A stretch of 21,118 nucleotides of DNA from a bacterium (lineage in GTDB: Bacteria; Bacillota_I; Bacilli_A; RF39; UBA660). Below are positions 15,947 to 21,118 of this stretch, in pieces. A model generated the notes under the pieces. It searched no databases and was not told where the DNA came from. It was given only the letters and a program-made list of their open reading frames with translations. The stretch lies in contig JAQXIG010000028.1 of NCBI GenBank assembly GCA_029007685.1, positions 1 through 21,118 on the forward strand. The letters run 5' to 3'. How positions within the stretch are numbered: position 1 is the first letter of the stretch; every line of letters begins with the position of its first letter. Made by a program: the position numbers and the translations under genes.

Positions 15947-18900
15947 TTAACGATAAGTATAAACCCTCTTTCCATCAATATTTATGTAAATCTCAAAAGT
16001 TGCAACACCATCAACATCAACAAAGTGATGCTTAATATCAATAAGCCTTAGTTCGGCGTCTGTAAATACAGATTTAGAAATCTGTTTTAAATAACCTAGT
16101 CTTTCGAGCGAATCAAACGAATCTGGAATATTTCGTAATAAAAACAATTCTGTCTTACTATCGAAATCAATCTTTTTATCAAATAAAAACTTTGACAAAA
16201 AGTTTGTCACGTGATTGGCAGATCCAAATAAAGTTTCAGCTTTTTTCACGTTAACATCAAAATAATTATTAGTATTAGAATTAACATAATTTAAATTCCT
16301 ATCAGTCTGGAGCCAATTTTCTTCAGTTATCCAAATAAGTCCGTTATTTTTTGCATCTTGTTGATCTTTTCCTGGATCACGACTAAGACGCTTACCAGAA
16401 TTTTGCTTCGAAGTCATAACAAATCCAGATGTTGGATTTCCAATTTTAGAGTTAATTAAATCTGCCTCACGTCCAATTTTGTCAGTCGCATCTGCAATAA
16501 TAATATTTCCATCTTGCAAATCAATTTCTACCCACTGATGAGCTTGAACTTTTCCCATAATTTTAACTTGATCAACTGAAAAACCTGCTTCAATTAATAA
16601 CTCAGCAAAAAGAGAAGACCACCCAATACAAACAACACGATCACCATTCAATCTATCAAAAGAGAGATTTTGATTACTTGCTATAAGTTCTTCTTCTATT
16701 TTTAGCCCAAGAGAAGGATTCCACTTCATTCCATCACGCTTCATCTCACCAGCTTCTAGACAAGTCAGATCGTAATGTACTCTCTTGTTTAATTCATGAT
16801 ATAATTTTCTCACTTTAGACACAGGATCGAGAGAAAGATCAACTGTTTCTAAAATTTCTTGTTTCAATAGAATCCCATTTTTTTCATACTTACTATTAGT
16901 ATTTAAATTAGAGTTACTAGTAGAAGCAGAAATAATAGGGATATCGCCCGTTTTATCTGGATCATACTCATTACGTAAATCCGAACTATTATCTAAATTA
17001 CCTACTACTTCAGGAGAAACTACAGTTTCTACATCAGAATCAGTATTTAAATTAGAGTTACTATTAGAAGCAGAAATAATCGGGATCTCTTCCGTTTTAT
17101 CCGAATCATACTCATTACGTAAATCTGAAATACTATCTAAATCGGTGTTCACATCATGATTTGGTGCCAATTTGATCATAAAGTCTCTATTTATATACGG
17201 TAAGAAACTTTGATACATTTCTTTATAATCAATAGAGTCAATATCCATAGCTTTATAGCGATCATAAAGGGTACTAAGCATATACATTGTATTTCCCTTG
17301 GAATAAGGGATAACTTTTTGCACCTCATCTAATAAATTAATTTTTTCATATCGATAAGGAGGAAATAAGCTCTTAAAGCCGTTTTCAGTAGAAGTAGTAG
17401 AATCAACAGCCGGCATTTCAGTATTCTTATCTACATTACTCTCTTTTAAACCTGAAATATTATTCGGATCACTTACTACTCCTAAAGAACCATTATCCAT
17501 TTTATTTCCCACAGCATTACTAGCTGCCAATTGATGATAACTATCATCATTCAAATGCTTCATTGCATCATTTTCACCTACAGCAGCATTCTGAACCGGT
17601 AGTTCAGCCGTATTTTCCAAGTCACTTAATGGTTGTCTATTAGAACGATTAAACTTATCACTTAAAGTAGAAGAAATCTTAGTTTTAATATCTGATAAGC
17701 CCTTTTTAGAAACTAAAGATTTCATATATTTTAACTGATTAATAATAGATTCAGTTTCACAACCCAACCCTATTAAAACAACCTCTGCTCCTCGTCTAGC
17801 AGCATTCAACTTAGAATCTGAGATGTCAGGAGTAAAATTTTCATACTCATCTGCAGATATTTCTTTGTAAACTAAATTACCATTATCATTAACCAAACCA
17901 AGGTAAGCAATTTCTGCATCCTCTCTTTTAAATTGATAATCACCCAAATGAGCCACAGCAGAATCAAATCTTCTATACACAAAATCTTCAGAATTAAAGT
18001 TTTTAATTTTCACTGCTACTCTTTTAGGTTCGAAATGAGGCAAATTAACACAAGTAGCTTCAAAAGAAGGAACCCCAGCAAAAAAGAAACTTTTTTTAGC
18101 ACCATAAGATGTAAAAAAATCCCCACTCTTAACATATTCACTACTCAAAATCTTCTGTGCTGCTTCTGGAGTAGTGAAATGGTATAACCCATCATTAACT
18201 GCTTTATTTTTCAAATCAACATTATTGTTTAAAGAAAAATATTTAAATCTCCCTGCATAATTTAAAACACCAGCAGGAACACCTGCCAAACCCTTCACAA
18301 AACTAGCACGATCTTTCAACAAATCATCTAAGGCAAAACTAACATTTTCACTCATCTGTTTTGGGTCTAAAGTAGAAACAGGTTGAGTATCAAGCAAAAA
18401 TTTAGAACCAACTAAAGATACGGAATTAGTAACACCAGCAGAAACACCTCCATAAATAAAAGAAGTATAAAGCTCAGTAAAAAGTTGATTATAATTAACA
18501 TCCTGATCTAATATACCAGCTTTAATTCCCGTATCAATAAGAGTTTGAACGCTTTCCTCAGAACCTTCCTTACAAGCATTCAAAGCAAGAGCTTTAAGAG
18601 ACTTTACATCCACATCGCTAAGTCCTGGAATACCTCCCAAAAATTTTCCCAAAAGAACCTCAGAAGCAGAAGATAAAAAACCATATGTAAAAGCATCAAA
18701 ACCATTAGCACCCTCGACCAATGCCATATGAGATGCATTTCCAAAATGAGAAACCCCCATCGCACCTAAACCTAAAGGTGGACACAACGCATTAATCAAT
18801 ATAGAAGGAGCCATATTACCCAGAGATTGTGAAATTTGATAAGAATGTTCAGAAAGCCAACTATATTCATCTGTCTGAAGTTGACTCAAAATATACATAG

Positions 18901-20068
18901 TTTCATATTCATCTACACTATATGAAGTGGAGACATCACAACCTAGCATATCTAAAATAGAATCACCAAGATAGCCAAACCCAGCAAAAAAGTTACCAAC
19001 ACCATCACCAAAACCCTTACCTATAACCTTCAAATGATTCAAAAGAAAAGACGATAGATCACTTTGTTTCGATAATGACTTTAAAAATTCTTCTGCTTTC
19101 TGCATCCCTACAGTTTGATTAATCTGATACTCAATAGTCTTCAAATACTGATTAGCTGCGTCAATACCCTCATTAGCGTATATATAATTATATCTTTTTT
19201 CTAACCCAGGATTAGTTTTCGATGCATAAACTAAATTAACCAATTCCTTCCAATTATAAATATCATCAGCAGTTTTAAACCCATCGGTCTCAATATAAGA
19301 CTTAACAAACGCTAAAGGACTAACCTCTCCATTTTGTTGACAATAATCACTATAAGAAATACTTAATACGTCCGTGTTATGAAAAATAGACGAATCTACT
19401 TGCTCATCATAATGAAAAGTCTGATAATCATTTAACAATTCCAAGCAATCATAAGAAAGAGAATTTAAAGATTGATCAATTGTCCTAAGAGATGTCGAAC
19501 AATTAGCCATATCTTGTTTCAATACAGAAAGTTCCTCTTTAAGTTCATCTATGGAATTAAAACCACTTTCTTTCAGTGCTTTTTCAACCTGATTAAGAAT
19601 AGTAGAAGAAACAGCAGCATAAGAGTTAACTAACGACTTATACCCTACAGAAGCTGCAGCATAGCTACTTTTAATTTCATACATATTATCATATTGAATA
19701 GCAATCTGACGCAATTCATCATAACGATCTTTTACCCCATCATACATAGACTGATAGAAAGATCTTTCACTATCAAGAGCACGTTTTAGTTCAGTCACAA
19801 CAGAATTATAATACTCTTCCGATCCAAGTGAAAGATTATTCAAATCAACCTCTTCTACTTCATCAATCAATTTTTGAGTAATATTGAGATTCGTATTTTC
19901 AACAACAAAACTACTCATATCTAATGCTTCAACACTAGAACCAGAAGCATTCACTACATCAGAAGAAAAAGATGTCGTATTTTGAGGTTTAGAACTATCA
20001 GAAAGTTTATCAATAGACTTACTTAGACCATTCGATAACACCGTATTGATTTTTACTACATTATCCAT
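15947..20068 (-). CDS. Large polymorphic-toxin-like protein with ART-like and transglutaminase-like domains, probable T7SS effector
   Basis: 1373 aa, with no Sec signal. Residues 1-60 are Ser/Asn-rich. Residues about 60-230 are long helices (YYNSVVTELKRALDSERSF onward), as in the export regions of T7SS effectors. Residues about 345-560 are Gly-rich with several hydrophobic stretches. An ART-like segment starts at about 622 (GLYHFTTPEAAQKIL, Tyr629-His630; then FFTSYGAKKSFFFAG). A low-complexity linker (about 830-1060) includes a 48-residue tandem repeat. From about 1065 comes a transglutaminase/cysteine-protease-like domain with Cys1147 (RVVCIGWSSLFAELL), His1177 (AHQWVEIDL) and Asp1193 (IIIADATD), in the normal order and spacing. 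The last 100 residues are unassigned. AAAGGTGA precedes the start. A WXG100-like gene lies upstream and a small gene 24 bp downstream. Secretion and toxicity are inferred. Confidence 0.85.
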   Translation of the reverse strand: MDNVVKINTVLSNGLSKSIDKLSDSSKPQNTTSFSSDVVNASGSSVEALDMSSFVVENTNLNITQKLIDEVEEVDLNNLSLGSEEYYNSVVTELKRALDSERSFYQSMYDGVKDRYDELRQIAIQYDNMYEIKSSYAAASVGYKSLVNSYAAVSSTILNQVEKALKESGFNSIDELKEELSVLKQDMANCSTSLRTIDQSLNSLSYDCLELLNDYQTFHYDEQVDSSIFHNTDVLSISYSDYCQQNGEVSPLAFVKSYIETDGFKTADDIYNWKELVNLVYASKTNPGLEKRYNYIYANEGIDAANQYLKTIEYQINQTVGMQKAEEFLKSLSKQSDLSSFLLNHLKVIGKGFGDGVGNFFAGFGYLGDSILDMLGCDVSTSYSVDEYETMYILSQLQTDEYSWLSEHSYQISQSLGNMAPSILINALCPPLGLGAMGVSHFGNASHMALVEGANGFDAFTYGFLSSASEVLLGKFLGGIPGLSDVDVKSLKALALNACKEGSEESVQTLIDTGIKAGILDQDVNYNQLFTELYTSFIYGGVSAGVTNSVSLVGSKFLLDTQPVSTLDPKQMSENVSFALDDLLKDRASFVKGLAGVPAGVLNYAGRFKYFSLNNNVDLKNKAVNDGLYHFTTPEAAQKILSSEYVKSGDFFTSYGAKKSFFFAGVPSFEATCVNLPHFEPKRVAVKIKNFNSEDFVYRRFDSAVAHLGDYQFKREDAEIAYLGLVNDNGNLVYKEISADEYENFTPDISDSKLNAARRGAEVVLIGLGCETESIINQLKYMKSLVSKKGLSDIKTKISSTLSDKFNRSNRQPLSDLENTAELPVQNAAVGENDAMKHLNDDSYHQLAASNAVGNKMDNGSLGVVSDPNNISGLKESNVDKNTEMPAVDSTTSTENGFKSLFPPYRYEKINLLDEVQKVIPYSKGNTMYMLSTLYDRYKAMDIDSIDYKEMYQSFLPYINRDFMIKLAPNHDVNTDLDSISDLRNEYDSDKTEEIPIISASNSNSNLNTDSDVETVVSPEVVGNLDNSSDLRNEYDPDKTGDIPIISASTSNSNLNTNSKYEKNGILLKQEILETVDLSLDPVSKVRKLYHELNKRVHYDLTCLEAGEMKRDGMKWNPSLGLKIEEELIASNQNLSFDRLNGDRVVCIGWSSLFAELLIEAGFSVDQVKIMGKVQAHQWVEIDLQDGNIIIADATDKIGREADLINSKIGNPTSGFVMTSKQNSGKRLSRDPGKDQQDAKNNGLIWITEENWLQTDRNLNYVNSNTNNYFDVNVKKAETLFGSANHVTNFLSKFLFDKKIDFDSKTELFLLRNIPDSFDSLERLGYLKQISKSVFTDAELRLIDIKHHFVDVDGVATFEIYINIDGKRVYTYR
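16898..17142 (-). repeat. Two 101-bp direct repeats within the effector linker (period 144 bp)
   Basis: Copies at 16898-16998 and 17042-17142 are nearly identical, in phase, with a 144-bp period (48 codons). They encode residues about 1024-1057 and 976-1009, sharing SDLRNEYD, DKT, then IPIISAS and NSNLNT. This is a recent in-frame duplication in a flexible linker before the transglutaminase-like domain. Confidence 0.85.
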
Positions 20069-20152
20069 AAAATTTCACCTTTTTACTAAAAATTACCAAA
20101 AGTAGTTATCACGAAAAAAATCAAAGAAAAATTTTTTCCATCATCTACCAAT

Positions 20153-20269
20153 TCAAAATGGTAATTTTGTTAATCTGGACATAACCAAATAATAAGGTCT
20201 GATCCGAAGATACCCACCTTTATGATACAAACACCTTGAATAATTATATTTTTTACCACCACGTAACAT
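20153..20269 (-). other. Small open frame in the 360-bp gap between the WXG-like and effector genes
   Basis: 38 codons from ATG 20269, rich in Tyr, Arg and Lys (MLRGGKKYNYSRCLYHKGGY onward), with codons like those of the neighbours but no good Shine-Dalgarno. The frame is open for several codons upstream of the ATG, and a different frame after its stop reads YHFELVDDGKNFS. It may be a small gene, a decayed gene, or chance. Nothing else coding is visible in 20069-20429. Confidence 0.3.
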
Positions 20270-20396
20270 AACTACCACACAGTTCTCATACTTCGTATTT
20301 TTTCCTATACATGCAGTTCAATAATCACAACATATTTATATAATAAAATTAATTTGCAAATATAAGGCAACAAAGAGCAATCATTATTACCCTATA

Positions 20397-20422
20397 TTCG
20401 AAAAAAAATATATTTTTTCGAA
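20397..20422 (-). terminator. AT-rich hairpin directly after the WXG-like gene
   Basis: TTCGAAAAAA and TTTTTTCGAA form a 10-bp stem around a 6-nt loop, 8 bp past the stop codon. No T tract follows the stem on the minus strand. It could be an attenuator or an mRNA-stabilising hairpin that lets the WXG-like protein be made in excess over the effector. Confidence 0.5.
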
Positions 20423-20429
20423 CATCATT

Positions 20430-21071
20430 CTAATTAGCGGCAAAAGCTTCAGATACTTTTCCTTCAGTATTAGAGTAGTTTTGTACAGTAGTATCAATTG
20501 CTGTTTTAGTTTCAGTTGCAATACTCTGAGCAGCATCATCAATTTTATTTTTAATAGTAGCTAACGAATTAATTAAATTAGACGCTTGATCTCCACCCAT
20601 AAAACCACATTGGTCAACTGCCGACTGTGCACTAGATAAAGCTGATTTAGCAGATTCAACAATTGTTGATAATTTACCAGCTACTGTTAAAGCTTCATTC
20701 AAATCAATTCCTCTCACACCGCCAATATTCTCTTGAATAACACTAGTATCCATAGTCTTAGAAATGCCAGAAAATGGAGAAGGACTAAAAGAAGAATCAG
20801 TAGCTGAAGCCCATGCTTGAGCAGCACTATTCATAGCAGAAACAACGCTTTCAAAAATTTTGTTAGAATTAGAAATCAATTGATCAACTGCTGGTTTGAA
20901 TGCTGTATTAAAAAAAGTTTGCGCCTGAGTACAAGCCCACTTATCAGCCATACCTCCTATAAATTGTTGTTGCATATCATCCCCCAATGCCTTAATTAAG
21001 TTATCATAAGACGATTTAACCGAATTAATAGATTGAGTTACTATCTGCGGATCAAATCCTGTAAGTGCCAT
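20430..21071 (-). CDS. WXG100/ESAT-6-like protein with two helical-hairpin repeats
   Basis: 213 aa, about twice the length of a normal WXG100 protein. First half (about 7-95): helices with the turn GGMADKWACTQAQTFF, in which WAC replaces WxG. Second half (about 118-195): a similar helix pair with QCGFMGGDQASNLIN at the turn but no Trp. The tail has YSNTE (Tyr199-Glu203), matching the YxxxD/E export motif of T7SS substrates. The composition (Ala, Ser, Asn, Gln; few charges) suits small secreted partner proteins. AAGGAGGT, a perfect Shine-Dalgarno, stands 8 nt before the start, implying strong translation. It precedes the 1373-aa effector gene and probably escorts it or is co-secreted. A chromosome-encoded structural T7SS component is the alternative. 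Confidence 0.82.
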   Translation of the reverse strand: MALTGFDPQIVTQSINSVKSSYDNLIKALGDDMQQQFIGGMADKWACTQAQTFFNTAFKPAVDQLISNSNKIFESVVSAMNSAAQAWASATDSSFSPSPFSGISKTMDTSVIQENIGGVRGIDLNEALTVAGKLSTIVESAKSALSSAQSAVDQCGFMGGDQASNLINSLATIKNKIDDAAQSIATETKTAIDTTVQNYSNTEGKVSEAFAAN

Positions 21072-21118
21072 ATTTTATACCTCCTTGATACATTACACTA
21101 CTATTTAACCACACCCCC

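Noticed and set aside
16898..17142. Repeat pair as a CRISPR array or mobile-element end
   Set aside because: Only two long in-frame copies within a coding linker; no short palindromic repeats, spacers, transposase or cas genes.

Overview
The window is AT-rich (I estimate about 30% G+C) and every convincing gene lies on the minus strand. Translation starts are mostly preceded by AGGTGA-type Shine-Dalgarno sequences, genes often abut or overlap as ATGA, TGA acts as a stop, and a CIRCE heat-shock operator is present. The gene content (FemX-type ligase, MurJ/YtgP flippase, Cse60-like protein, DUF421 protein, WXG100-like protein with a large effector) points to a monoderm, low-GC Bacillota with a type VII secretion system (T7SS). 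It may be an uncultured, host-associated Bacilli lineage, but the exact taxon cannot be fixed from the sequence.

Layout, read in the direction of transcription (high to low coordinates). (1) 21071-15650: a probable T7SS effector locus. It has a duplicated WXG100-like protein ending in a YxxxE motif, then a 1373-aa polymorphic-toxin-like protein, then a 90-aa protein placed like an immunity protein. The large protein carries an ART-like segment and a C-terminal transglutaminase/cysteine-protease-like domain with a clear Cys-His-Asp triad. The secretion machinery itself is not in the window. (2) 15649-15260: a gene-poor gap that may hold a decayed gene. (3) 15259-13946: a membrane-anchored S41 C-terminal processing protease (CtpA/CtpB type) whose terminator overlaps its last codons. 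(4) 13799-11632: CIRCE, a consensus promoter and an N-domain-less clpB that is split by one in-frame TAG. (5) 11211-8282: a two-gene operon with a degenerate P-type ATPase-like protein whose phosphorylation Asp is Ser, overlapping by 4 bp with a compact formate-tetrahydrofolate ligase. (6) 8247-7905: remains of a frameshifted gene. (7) 7717-5498: a DUF421/YetF-like membrane protein, a 58-aa Cse60-like protein and a Y-family DNA polymerase IV, the latter two with candidate promoters of their own. (8) 5445-446: an envelope cluster with a predicted HExxH metalloprotease of unknown family, a cytosolic DUF218/YdcF-like protein, a MurJ-like flippase, a FemX/MurM-like aminoacyl ligase and a tail-anchored protein, closed by a hairpin terminator. 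(9) 228-1: the 5' end of a truncated gene for a single-pass membrane protein.

How they fit together: the MurJ-like and FemX-like genes are translationally coupled and would act on lipid II at the membrane. The effector locus is likely to mediate contact-dependent antagonism of neighbours. The two most unusual items are the dual-domain effector and the pseudo-P-type ATPase tied to one-carbon metabolism. All functional assignments rest on motifs and recalled family features; no searches were run.
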